This document shows positions 43,769 to 54,769 of a stretch of DNA of 64,000 nt, piece after piece (position 1 is the first letter of the stretch; the number at the start of each line of letters is the position of its first letter). The notes beneath the pieces were generated by a model. The model saw only the letters and a program-made list of their open reading frames with translations. It did not search any database and was not told the DNA's origin. The position numbers and the translations under genes are program-made. This stretch comes from Lucinisca nassula (Eukaryota > Mollusca > Bivalvia > Lucinida > Lucinidae), in the NCBI GenBank assembly GCA_963580285.1, contig OY757013.1, positions 135,219,027 to 135,283,026 on the forward strand, written 5' to 3'.

Positions 43769-44300
43769 TACTTGCCGTATACAATATTTCCCTTATAGAT
43801 TATTCACCTTTCTGTAACGAAAAATATTAACGTGATGATTTTCCCACTTTTTCGCCTTTACTTCATGTATTTTATGACGTCTTGTTTCCTGCATATCAAT
43901 AATGACGTCAACGACGTGTAAGTATATGACGCCGCTTGCGACGACGCACCAAGTTAATTTAGCTTTGCGAAATCCAAATTTCGATTTTAAAATCATAAAA
44001 AGTGTGCAGATAATTGGCAATAAAATCTGTTTTAGATGGATTATGTTTGGATAAAAGGTTTTTGGTGCAAAATCGTGTTTTCCATATAAACCACGTACTG
44101 GCACAAAGAGTAGTTCTTTGTTATTTTATAATTCTGATATTTGCAAACATATATCCTTTAAAAACTTTCATATTCATTTTTTTGAGTTAATAGGACATAT
44201 TTTCACTACTGAAAAAATACTTGAACATCTTTAGTCCCAGTATTAGATAGGAGCTGTGGGTTAATTGTATCGATTCCTGATCATTGCCTTCACTTCACTT
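43769..44300. other. No recognised feature
   Basis: AT-rich. A 103-codon minus-strand frame has no recognisable motif. Confidence 0.4.
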
Positions 44301-44581
44301 TATCACGAAAACACGCCTATATAATTTTGACCCCCTTAAACCCCACTTTTATATTTTTATATAGAAAAACTGTGGTTTACATGGGTATACATTATTTTAA
44401 AAATGATAATTTCCCTATAACAATTCTGATATTTTTCACATTTCTGCTCAAAACGTAGATTGTGGGTACATGAAAACACGCCTATTCAAGTATAATGAAA
44501 ATTTAACCTCCAAAAATGATAATTTCCCTATAATAATTCTGATATTTTTCACATTTCTGCTCAAAACGTAGATTGTGGGTA
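44301..44581 (+). mobile_element. Family A half copies (A11) at the left of the satellite
   Basis: ATCACGAAAACACGCCTATA with the CCCC/TGTGG module to 44,395, then two repeats of TTTCTGCTCAAAACGTAG. The left half hairpin stops at GTGGGTAC each time. The second one runs straight into the 162-bp satellite. Confidence 0.6.
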
Positions 44582-45205
44582 CTTGAACATTTTCTAATCC
44601 TGTCATATTAATGGTGCGAAGCTTTCGTCCAGATCTTAAAACTTGCGCTTGGCCGATCATTTGCAAATGCGGTATTGCAGACAAACGTGATTCCTTTGCT
44701 TGTTTAATACCTTTTAATGATTCTCATATTTTTTGGAATGTTCTGTTCAATTATGATTCGAAGTTTTCGTCCAAATCTTGAATCTTGCGGTTGGCCTATC
44801 ATTTTCAAATGTCGGTGCTGCAAACCAAGGTGATATAATGTCTAGTATTATATATACGTGTTTCTGTTAAATTAATGTTATGAAGCCTTCATCAGATTTT
44901 GAATGTTCTGTTCAATTATGATTCGAAGTTTTCGTCCAGATCTTGAATCTTGCGGTTGGCCGATCATTTTCAAATGTCGGTGCTGCAAACCAAGGTGATA
45001 TAATGTCTAGTATTATATATACGTGTATGGTATGAAGCTTTCATCAGATTTTGAATTTCGTCTAGGTCTAAAATCTTGCGGTTGGCTGATACCAGTACTG
45101 CAGACCAAAGTAATTATATCCAACATCAATTTCGATTTTGGTAAACCTATTGCAGTCATGTCATGTTTGTTGTAAAAAGCTTTCGTGCAGAGCTTGAATT
45201 ATGCG
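44582..45205 (+). repeat. 162-bp satellite, block 1
   Basis: Units carry GATTTTGAATGTTCTGTTCA, TTATGATTCGAAGTTTTCG, CCAGATCTTGAATCTTGCGG, TTGGCCGATCATTTT and GTCGGTGCTGCAAACCAAGG. The block has about 4 units, the first diverged, and ends in the CGTCTAGGTCTAAAATC spacer and the TGCAGTCATGTCATGTTTG segment. Confidence 0.85.
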
Positions 45206-45209
45206 TTCA

Positions 45210-45488
45210 CATCACGAAAACACGCCTATATAATTAAGACCCCTCAAACCCCACTTTTATATAGTAAAACTGTTTTTTACAGGGGTATACATCATTTTTC
45301 TTATTTCTGCTCAAAAACATAGAATGTGGGTACTCGTTAGAACCGCCTCATTGAGGCGGTTCTAACGAGTACCCACAATCTATGTTTTGAGCAGAAATCT
45401 GAAAAATATCAGAATTTTTATCCGAAAATTTTATTATTTTTTGGAGGTAAAATTTTCAATATATTTGAATAGGCATGTTTTTATAATG
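45210..45488 (+). mobile_element. Foldback MITE family A, copy A12
   Basis: Complete copy: CATCACGAAAACACGCCTAT to ATAGGCATGTTTTTATAATG. The hairpin at 45,316-45,386 has arms of 35 bp with one mismatch and no loop, the most intact in the window. Confidence 0.85.
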
Positions 45489-45524
45489 AGCTGAATAATG
45501 CAGTAATTACAAACAAAGATGTGT

Positions 45525-45756
45525 CATTATGAAAACACGCCTATTCAAGTATAATGAAAATTTAACCTCCAAAAATGATAATTTCCCTATAACAATTCTG
45601 ATATTTTTCACATTTCTGCTCAAAACGTAGATTGTGGGTACATGAAAACACGCCTATTCAAGTATAATGAAAAATTAACCTCCAAAAATTATAATTTCCC
45701 TATAACAATTCTGATATTTTTCACATTTCTGCTCAAAACGTAGATTGTGGGTACTT
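45525..45756 (+). mobile_element. Two family A half copies (A13)
   Basis: Repeats the arrangement at 44,460-44,581: CACGCCTATTCAAGTATAATG to CAAAACGTAGATTGTGGG, twice. Confidence 0.7.
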
Positions 45757-47545
45757 GAACATTTTCTAATCCTGTCATATTAATGGTGCGAAGCTTTCTT
45801 CCAGATCTTAAAACGTGCGCTTGGCCGATCATTTGCAAATGCGGTATTGCAGACAAAAGTGATTCCTTTGCTTGTCTAATACCTTTTAATGATTCTCATA
45901 TTTTTTTAATGTTCTGTTCAATTATGATTCGAAGTTTTCGTCCAAATATTGAATCTTGCGGTTGGCCGATCATTTTAAATGTCGGTGCTGCAAACCAAGG
46001 TGATTTCTTGAATGTCAATATATATATGTTTCTGTAAAATTAATGGTATGTAGCCTTCAGCAGATTTTGAATGTTCTGTTCAATTGTGATTCGAATTGTT
46101 CGTCCAGATCTTGAATCTTGTGGTTGGCCGATCATTATAAATGTCGGTGCTGCAAACCAAGGTGATTTCTTGAATGTCATTATACATGTATATGTGTTTC
46201 TGTTAAATTAATGGTATGAAGCCTTCATCAGATTTTGAATGTTCTGTTCAATTGTGATTCGAAGTTTTCGCCCAGATCTTGAATCTTGCGGTTGGCCGAT
46301 CATTATAAATGTCGGAGCTGCAAACCAAGGTGATTGCTTGAATGTCATTATATATGTGTTTCTATTAAATTAGTGGTATGAAATCCTTCATCAGATTTTG
46401 AATGTTCTGTTCAATTATGATTCGAAGTTTTCGTCAAGATCTTGAATCTTGCGGTTGGCCGATCATTTTCAAATGTCGGTGCTGCAAACCAAGGTGATAT
46501 AATGTCTAGTATTATATATACGTGATTCTGCTAAATTAATGGTATGAAGCTTTCATCAGATTTTGTCCAGATCTTAAAACTTGCGCTTGGCCGATCATTT
46601 GCAAATGCGGTTTTGCAGACCAAAGTGATTCCTTTGCTTGTCTAATACCTTTAAATAATTCTAGTATTTTTTTAATGTTCTGTTCAATTATGATTCGAAG
46701 TTTTCGTCCAAATCTTGAATCTTACGGTTGGCCTATCATTTTAAATGTCGGTGCTGCAAACCAAGGTGATTTCTTGAATGTCATTATATATGTGTTTCTG
46801 TTAAATTAATGGTATGAAGCCTTCATCAGATTTTGAATGTTCTGTTCAATTGTGATTCGAAGTTTTCGTCCAGATCTTGAATCTTGCGGTTGGCCGATCA
46901 TTATAAATGTCGGTGCTGCAAACCAAGGTGATTGCTTGAATGTCATTATATATGTGTTTCTATTAAATTAGTGGTATGAAATCCTTCATCAGATTTTGAA
47001 TGTTCTGTTCAATTATGATTCGAAGTTTTCGACCAGATCTTGAATCTTGCGGTTGGCCGATCATTATAAATGTCGGGGCTGCAAACCAAGGTGATTGCTT
47101 GAATGTCATTATATATGTGTTTCTATTAAATTAGTGGTATGAAGCCTTCGTCAGATTTTGAATGTTCTGTTCAATTATGATTCGAAGTTTTCGACCAGAT
47201 CTTGAATCTTGCGGTTGGCCGATCATTTTAAATGTCGGTGCTGCAAACCATGGTGATTTCTTGAATGTCATTATATATGTGTTTCTGTTAAATTAATGGT
47301 ATGAAGCCTTCATCAGATTTTGAATGTTCTGTTCAATTATGATTCGAAGTTTTCGTCCAGATCTTGAATCTTGCGGTTGGCCGATCATTTTGAATTTCGT
47401 CTAGGTCTAAAATCTTGCGGTTGGCTGATACCAGTACTGCAGACCAAAGTAATTATATCCAATATCAATTTCGATTTTGGTAAACCTATTGCAGTCATGT
47501 CATGTTTGTTTTAAAAAGCTTTCGTGCAGAGCTTGAATAATGCGT
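45757..47545 (+). repeat. 162-bp satellite, block 2
   Basis: About 11 units, the last followed by the same CGTCTAGGTCTAAAATC spacer as block 1. Several units are nearly identical. Confidence 0.88.
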
Positions 47546-47551
47546 TCACAT

Positions 47552-47772
47552 CACGAAAACACGCCTATATAATTAAGACCCTTCAAACCCCACTTTTATA
47601 TAGTAAAACTGGGATTTACAGGGGTATACATCATTTTTCTTATTTCTGCCCAAAAATAGAATGTGGGTACTCGTTAGAACCGCCTCATTGAGGCGGTTCT
47701 AACGAGTACCCACAATCTATGTTTTGAGCAGAAATCTGAAAATATCAGAATTTTTATCCGAACATTTTCATG
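47552..47772 (+). mobile_element. Foldback MITE family A, copy A14 (right end missing)
   Basis: ATCACGAAAACACGCCTATA left end and a complete hairpin. It stops after ATCCGAACATTTTCATG. Confidence 0.75.
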
Positions 47773-47785
47773 AAATATGCGTTCA

Positions 47786-48062
47786 CATCACGAAAACACG
47801 CCTATATAATTAAGACCCCTCAAACCCCACTTTTATATAGTAAAACTGGGGTTTACAGGGGTATACATCATTTTTCTTATTTCTGCTCAAAAACATAGAT
47901 TGTTGGTTCTCGTTAGAATCGCCTCATTGAGGCGGTTCTCACGAGTACCCACAATCTATGTTTTTAGCAGAAATCTGAAAAATATCAGAATTTTTATCCG
48001 AAAATTTTCATTTTTAGGAGGTAAAATTTTCAATATATTTGAATAGGCATGTTTTTATAATG
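47786..48062 (+). mobile_element. Foldback MITE family A, copy A15
   Basis: Complete. It is preceded by ATATGCGTTCA, the same 11 bases that precede A14, so A14/A15 look like a tandem duplication. Confidence 0.8.
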
Positions 48063-48097
48063 AGCTGAATAATGCAGTAATTACAAACAAAAATGTG

Positions 48098-48236
48098 TCA
48101 TTTTGAAAACACGTCTATTCAAGTATAATGAAAATCTTACCTCCAAAAATGAAAATTTCCCTTTAACAATTCTGATATTTTTCACATTTCTGCTCAAAAC
48201 GTAGATTGTGGGTACTCGTTAGAACCGCCTCAGTGG
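48098..48236 (+). mobile_element. Family A half copy (A16) joined to the satellite
   Basis: Runs from ACACGTCTATTCAAGTATAA to GAACCGCCTCAGTG at the hairpin tip and then changes into GATGTCGGTGCTGC of the 162-bp unit. Confidence 0.75.
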
Positions 48237-49615
48237 ATGTCGGTGCTGCAAACCAAGGTGATTTCTTGAATGTCATTATATATTTGTTTCTGTTAAATTA
48301 ATGGTATGAAGCCTTCATCAGATTTTGAATGTTCTGGTTCAATTATCACTACGGATTCGAAGCGTTCGTCCAGATCTTGAATCTTGCGGTTAGCCGATCA
48401 TTTTAAATGTCGGTGCTGCAAACCAAGGTGATTTTTTGAATGTCATTATATATGTGTTTCTGTTAAATTAATGGTATGAAGCCTTCATCAGATTTTGAAT
48501 GTTCTGTTCAATTATGATTCGAAGTGTTCGTCCAAATCTTGAATCTTGCGGTTGGCCGATCATTTTAAATGTCGGTGCTGCAAACCAAGTTGATTTCTTG
48601 AATGTCATTATATATGTGTTTCTGTTAAATTAATGGTATGAAGCCTTCAGCAGATTTTGAATGTTCTGTTCAATTATTATTCGAAGTTTTCGTCCAGATC
48701 TTGAATTTTGCTGTTGGCCGATCATTTTAAATGTCTGTGCTGCAAACCAAGGTGATTTCTTGAAAGTCATTATATATTTAATTCTGTTAAATTAATGGTA
48801 TGAAGCCTTCATCAGATTTTGAATGTTCTGTTCAATTATGATTCGAAGTGTTCGTCCAGATCTTGAATCTTGCGGTTGGCCGATCATTTTAAATGTCGGT
48901 GCTGCAAACCACGGTGATTTTTTGAATGTCATTATATATGTGTTTCTGTTAAATTAATGGTATGAAGCCTTCATCAGATTTTCAATGTTCTGTGCAATTA
49001 TGATTCGAAGTTTTCGTCCAGATCTTGAATCTTGCGGTTGGCCGATCATTTTAAATATCGGTGCTGCCAACCAAGGTGATTTTTTGAATGTCATTATATA
49101 TGTGTTTCTGTTAAATTAATGGTATGAAGCCTTCATCAGATTTTGAATGTTCTGTGCAATTATGATTCGAAGTGTTCGTCCAGATCTTGAATCTTGCGGT
49201 TGGCCGATCATTTTAAATGTCGGTGCTGCAAGCCAAGGTGATTTCTTGAATGTCATTATATATTTAATTCTGTTAAATTAATGGTATGAAGCCTTCATCA
49301 GATTTTGAATGTTCTGTGCAATTATGATTCGAAGTTTTCGTCCAGATCTTGAATCTTGCGGTTGGCCGATCATTTTCAAATGTCGGTGCTACAAACAAAG
49401 GTGGTATAATGTCTAGTATTATATATACGTGCTTCTGCTAAAATAATGGTATGAAGCTTTCATCAGATTTTTAATTTCCTCTAGGTCTAAAATCTTGCGA
49501 TTGGCTGCTACCAGTACTGCAGACCAAAGTAATTATATCTATTTCGATTTTGGTAAACCTATTGCAGTCATGTCATGTTTGTTGTAAAAAGCTTTCGTGC
49601 AGAGCTTGAATTATG
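48237..49615 (+). repeat. 162-bp satellite, block 3
   Basis: About 8 units. Starts of ATGGTATGAAGCC at 48,471, 48,633, 48,795 and 48,957 give a period of exactly 162. Ends with the same spacer and ATGCGTTCA as the other blocks. Confidence 0.9.
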
Positions 49616-49621
49616 CGTTCA

Positions 49622-49897
49622 CATCACGAAAACACGCCTATATGATTAAGACCCCCTCAAATCCCACTTTTATACAGTAAAACTGGGGTTTACAGGGGTA
49701 TACAACATTTTTCCTATTTCTGCTCAAAAACATAGATTGTGGGTACTCGTTAGAACCGCCTCATTGAGGCGGTTCTTACGAGTACCCACAATCTATGTTT
49801 TGAGCAGAAATCTGAAAAATCTGAACTTTTATCCGAAAATTTTCATTTTTTGGAAGGTAAAATTTTCAATATATTTGAATAGGCATGTTTTGATAAA
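49622..49897 (+). mobile_element. Foldback MITE family A, copy A17
   Basis: Complete copy in the same position relative to the satellite spacer as A12 and A14. Confidence 0.8.
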
Positions 49898-49934
49898 GAG
49901 CTAAATAATGCAGTAATTACAAACAAAAATGTGT

Positions 49935-50212
49935 CATTATGAAAACACGCCTATTCAAGTATAATGAAATTTTTACCTCCAAAAATGATAATTTCCCTAT
50001 AACAATTCTGATATTTTTCACATTTCTGCTCGAAACGTAGATTGTGGGTACTCGTTAGAACCGCCTCAGTGAGGTGGTTCTAACGATTACCCACAATCTA
50101 TGTTTTTGAATAGAAATAAGAAAAATAATGTATACCCCTGTTAACCCCAGTTTTACTATATAAAAGTGGGGTGTAAGGTGGTTCAAATTATATAGGCGTG
50201 TTTTCGTAATGT
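49935..50212 (+). mobile_element. Foldback MITE family A, copy A18
   Basis: CATTATGAAAACACGCCTAT to ATAGGCGTGTTTTCGTAATG. Complete, with hairpin GAACCGCCTCAGTGAGGTGG. Confidence 0.82.
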
Positions 50213-50447
50213 GCTTGTCTCATTTCATTTAAGGCCTGGGTTACAGTAGTCTCGTCACATCAATGATACGAAGCTTTTGTCCGGATCTTAATATTTCTCC
50301 TGGCTGTACTTAAATACCGATATTGTGTCTGTACATTTATTAGTCCTCACATGTGCTCACGGTGTACTATTAGGATCGTAATCCGTTTGTGGTCCGCCCG
50401 CCGTCGTAGTCGCATGTATCGTCGGCATCGTCTGTCAACAATAGCTT
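50213..50447. other. End of the compound satellite; unassigned
   Basis: A diverged satellite piece (GATACGAAGCTTTTGTCCGG, 50,265-50,320) and then no recognised sequence. Confidence 0.45.
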
Positions 50448-50708
50448 CATTATGAAAACACGCCTATTCAAATATATTGAAAATTTTACGTCCAAGAAAT
50501 GAAGATTTTCAGAAAAAAGAATCTGAGTTTTCTTATTTCTGCTCAAAACACAGAATGTGGATACATGGAAGCGGTTCTAACGAGTACCCACAATCTATGT
50601 TTTTGAGCACAAATAAGAAAAAGAATGTATACCCTCGTAAACCCCAGTTTTACTATATAAAAGTGGGGTTTAAGGGGGCCAAAATCATATTGGCATGTAT
50701 TTGTGATG
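50448..50708 (+). mobile_element. Foldback MITE family A, copy A19
   Basis: CATTATGAAAACACGCCTAT to GGCATGTATTTGTGATG. The left hairpin arm is replaced by GTGGATACATGGAAGC. Confidence 0.72.
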
Positions 50709-50739
50709 TTAAGTGACATCTCCAAAACCGAAGGCCATT

Positions 50740-51075
50740 TCAAAATAATTTCACAGAAATGTTTTCCCTATCGCCCTCTTTAACAACTGCTATTTTCAAT
50801 CCGCTCCAATTTACAAGATGGCCATCAGAGCTAAACATAGAAAAAAGGTGTAGTATGTCAACAATTGCTTCGAATGACATCACCTAAACCACTGGCCAGA
50901 TTAAAAATAAATCACGGAAATGTTCATCTTGTTGCCTATATTTTTTCACTGCACTAAACAAGATGGCCACCAGAGCTAAAATAGAAAAATGGGCGTAGTC
51001 AGTCAACAATTGCTTTAAATGACATCTACTCCTTAACCGCTAACGATATTATTCAGTGACTATATTTGAAAAAAA
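50740..51075. repeat. Element C-like repeat fragment (reverse orientation)
   Basis: CAAGATGGCCATCAGAGCTAA, CAACAATTGCTTCGAATGAC and CACGGAAATGTTCATCTTG repeat about every 130 bp. They read as the reverse complement of element C units (TTAGCTCTGGTGGCCATCTTG). Confidence 0.6.
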
Positions 51076-51084
51076 TCACAATGT

Positions 51085-51600
51085 TCATCTTATCGCCCTA
51101 TCAATTTTCACAAAAAGGGGCATAACTATGGCAATATTTGACGCGGCCAGCCTAAAAATTATTCAGCACATCTTCAAATCTACCAAATGGTCCATGGTCA
51201 AACAGTACTCAAGATATTGAGTCTGCATCATTTTATCACCCGCCGACACCATACAAGTTGAAAGTTGAAAAAGGATACTTCTGTTATTAATGGATTAATC
51301 AAAAACAAAAAAATATGGGTCTGCTTATTTTTCATATAGAATGTGCATATAAAGTTTCAGGATCCTAGGCTAATTGGTTTCGAAGATACAGTAGTCTCTT
51401 TGAATTTTCACAAAAAGGGGCAAAACCCTGACAATATTTGATGCAGTAACCCAAAAAATTATCATTACATCTTCACATGTGACGGTACTATATTCCAAAA
51501 TAGCAACTCCATAGGTCCAACTGTGCTCAAGATATTGCGTCTGTAAAATTTTATCATAGCCCCACCCCATCCTTCCATACCAGTTGAAAAGGGAACTAAT
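51085..51600 (+). repeat. Tandem pair of CACAAAAAGGGGCA units
   Basis: TTTTCACAAAAAGGGGCA ... AATATTTGA ... CTCAAGATATTG ... ATTTTATCA occurs at 51,108-51,300 and 51,404-51,600. Both end in AGTTGAAA and CCGTTAT/CTGTTAT words. Confidence 0.65.
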
Positions 51601-51621
51601 TCCGTTATAAATAGATTATTT

Positions 51622-51724
51622 TTAGCTCACCTGGAGCGAAGTTCGCTCCAGGTTAGCTTATGCCATCGCCTGTTGCCCGTCGTCCGTCCGTCGTCCGTCG
51701 TTAGCTTTTCACATTTTCGACATC
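51622..51724 (+). mobile_element. Palindromic transposon-type end preceding the minisatellite
   Basis: AGCTCACCTGGAGCGAA is followed directly by its reverse complement-like GTTCGCTCCAGGTTAGCT. Then come repeated CGTCCGTC words (GTCGTCCGTCCGTCGTCC) and CATTTTCGACATCTCC. The same end type closes element C at 20,100-20,160. I read it as the left terminus of an element whose body is the minisatellite. Confidence 0.6.
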
Positions 51725-54700
51725 TCCTGGTACCCTACCTATGCAGCTCGGTATTTTAGGCCTAACCCTGGTATCCTACTAATGCAGCTCAGTTTTTTCA
51801 ATTCAACCATGGTATCCTACGGATGCAACACGATCTTTCAGGCCTAACACTGGTAACCTTCTGATGCAGCGTGGCATTTTAGCCTTAATGCTGGTATCCT
51901 CCGAGGCCTAACACTGGCATCCATCTGATGCAGATCGGGTTTTCAGGCCTAACCCTGGTATCCTACGGGTGCAGCACGGTCTCCTAGGCTTAACCCTGGT
52001 ATCCTCCTGTTGCAGCACGGTACCCTGGTATCCTACTGGTGCAGTAGGTCTCCCAGGCCTAACTCGGGTATCCTATTGATGCAACTCGGTTTTTCATGCA
52101 TAACCCTGTCATCCTGATGATGCAGCACGTTCTTTCAGGCCTCAACCTAGTATCCTACTGGTGCAGCACTGTTATCCAGGCCTAACCCTGCTATCCTACT
52201 GATGCAGCCTGTTTTGGCATGTCTAACCCTGGTATCCTACTGGTGTAGCACGGTCTCCCAGGCCAAAACCTGGTATCCTACTGGTGCAGCATGTCTACCA
52301 GGCTCACCCGGGTATCCTACTGATAGAGCATGGTCTCCCTCGCCTGAACCTGGTATCCTCCTGGTGCAGCACGGTATCCCAGGCGTAACCCTGTTATTCT
52401 ACAGGTGCAGCTCTGTTTTTCAGGCCTAATCCTGATATCCTATTGGTGTAGCACGGCCTCCCAGGCCTAACCCTAGTATCCTTCTTGTGCAGTAAGGTCT
52501 AAAAAGCTTGACCCTGGTGTCCTACGGGTGCAGCTCGGTTTTTCAGGCCTAACCCTGGGATCCTACTGGTGCAGTACGGTATTCCAGGCCCAACCCTGGT
52601 AGCTACTGGTGCAGCACGGTCTCCCAGGCGTATCCCTGGTATCCTTTTGTTGCAGCAAGTTATCCAAACCCTTGCCCTGGTATCCTACTGGTGTAGCACG
52701 GTATTTCAGGCCTAACCCTGGAATCCTATTGGTACAGGACGGTCTTTCAGACCTAACCATAGTATCCTAATGATGCACCACGGTCTCCCAGGCCTATCCC
52801 GGGTATCATACTGGTGCAGCTTGGTTTCCAAGTCTAACCCTGGTACCCTACTGATGCAGCACAGTCTCCTAAGCCTTACCTTGGTACCCTGCTAATGCAA
52901 ATTGGTTTGTCAGGCCTAAACCTGGTATCCTAATGGTGCAGCAGGTCTCCCAGGCCCAACATTGGTCTCTTACTTGTCCAGCTCGGTTTTACAGGCCTTA
53001 CCGTGGTATCCTACTGATTCAGCTAGGTTTTTCAGGCCTAACCCTGGTATCCTACTGGCGCAACGCGGTCTCCCAGGCTTATCCTGGTATCCGACTGATG
53101 AAGCTCGGTTTTTGATGCCTAACCCTGGTGTCCTTCTTATTCAGCACGGTCTCCAAGGCATTACGCTGTGTTTCTACCTAGGGTCTCCCTAGCCTTACCC
53201 TGGTATCCTACTGATGCAGCTCCTTTTTACAGGCCTAACACTGGAATCCCACTGATGCAGTTCGGTTTCTCAGGCCTAACCCTGGTATCCTACTGGTTCA
53301 GTACGGTCTCCCATGCCTAACCCTGGTATACTACTGATGCAGCTCGGTCTCCCAGGCCTTACCTGATGCAGTTAGGATTTTCAGGCCTAACCTGGTATTC
53401 TACTGGTGCAGCACGGTCTCAAAAGCCTAACCCTGGTATCCTTCTGATCCATCTCGATTTTTTTCAGGCTAAACCCTGGTATCCTACTGGTGCAGCACCG
53501 TCTCCCAGGCCTGACCATGGTATCCTACCAGTGCAGCTCGGTTTTAGGCCTAAACCTGGGATCATACTGATGCAATCCGGTCTCCCAGGCCTAACCGTTG
53601 TATCCAATTGGAGCAGCACGGTCTCCCAGCCCTATCCCTGGTATCCTACTGGTGCAGCACGGTCTCCCAGGCATATCCCTGGTATTCCAATGGTTTAGTA
53701 CGGTCTCCAAGGCCAGTCCCTGGTATACTACTGGTGCAGCATGGTCTCCTAGGCCTTCTTCTGGTATCCTACTGGTGCAGCAGGGTCTCCCAGGCCTATC
53801 CCCGGTATCCTACTGGTGCAACACGGTCTCCCAGGCTTGATACTGGTATCCTACTGGGACAGCACGGTCTCCCAGGCCTATCCCTGGTATCTTACTGGTG
53901 CAGCACAGTCTCCCAGGCCTGATCCTGGTATCCTACTCGTGCAGCACGGTCTCCCAGGCCTGATCCTGGTATCCTACTCGTGCAGCACGGTCTCCTAGGC
54001 CTATCCCTGGTATCGTACTGGTGCAGCAAGGTCTCCCAGGCCTATCCCTGGTAACCTACTGGTACAGCACGGTCTACCAGGCCTATCCCTAGTATCCTGC
54101 TTGTGCAGTTCGGTCTCCCAGGCCTATCCCTGGTATCCTACTGGCGCAGCGCGGTCTGCCAGGCCTATCCCTTGTATCCTACTGGTGCAGCACGGTCTCC
54201 CAGTCCTATCCCTGGTATCCTACTGGTGCAGAACTGTCTCCCAGGGTTACCCCTAGTATCCTACTGATGCAACACGGTTTCCCAGGCCTATCCCTGGTTT
54301 CCTTCTGGTGCAGCACGGTCTGCCAGGCCTACGCCTGGTTTCCTACTGATGCAGCACGGTCTCCCAGGCCTATCCCTGGTATCCTACTGGTGCAGCACGG
54401 TGCAGCAAGGTCTCCCAGGCATGATCCTGGTATCCTACTGGTGCAGCACGGTCGCCCAGGCCTATCCCTGGTATACTACTGGTGCAGCACGCTTTCCCAG
54501 GCCTGATCCTGGAATCCTACTGGTGCAGCTCGGTCTCCAAGGCCTATCACTGGTATCTTACTGGTGCAGCACGGTCTCCCATGCCTATTCCTGGTATCCT
54601 ACTTTTGCAGCATGGTCTCCCAGGCCTTCCCCTGGTATCCTACTGATGAAGCACGGTAGCCCAGGCCTATCCCTGGTATCCTACTGGTGTTGCACGGTCT

Positions 54701-54769
54701 CCCGGCCTATCCCTGGTATCCTTCTGGTGCAGCATGGTTTACCATGCCTATCCCTGGTATCCTACTGGT

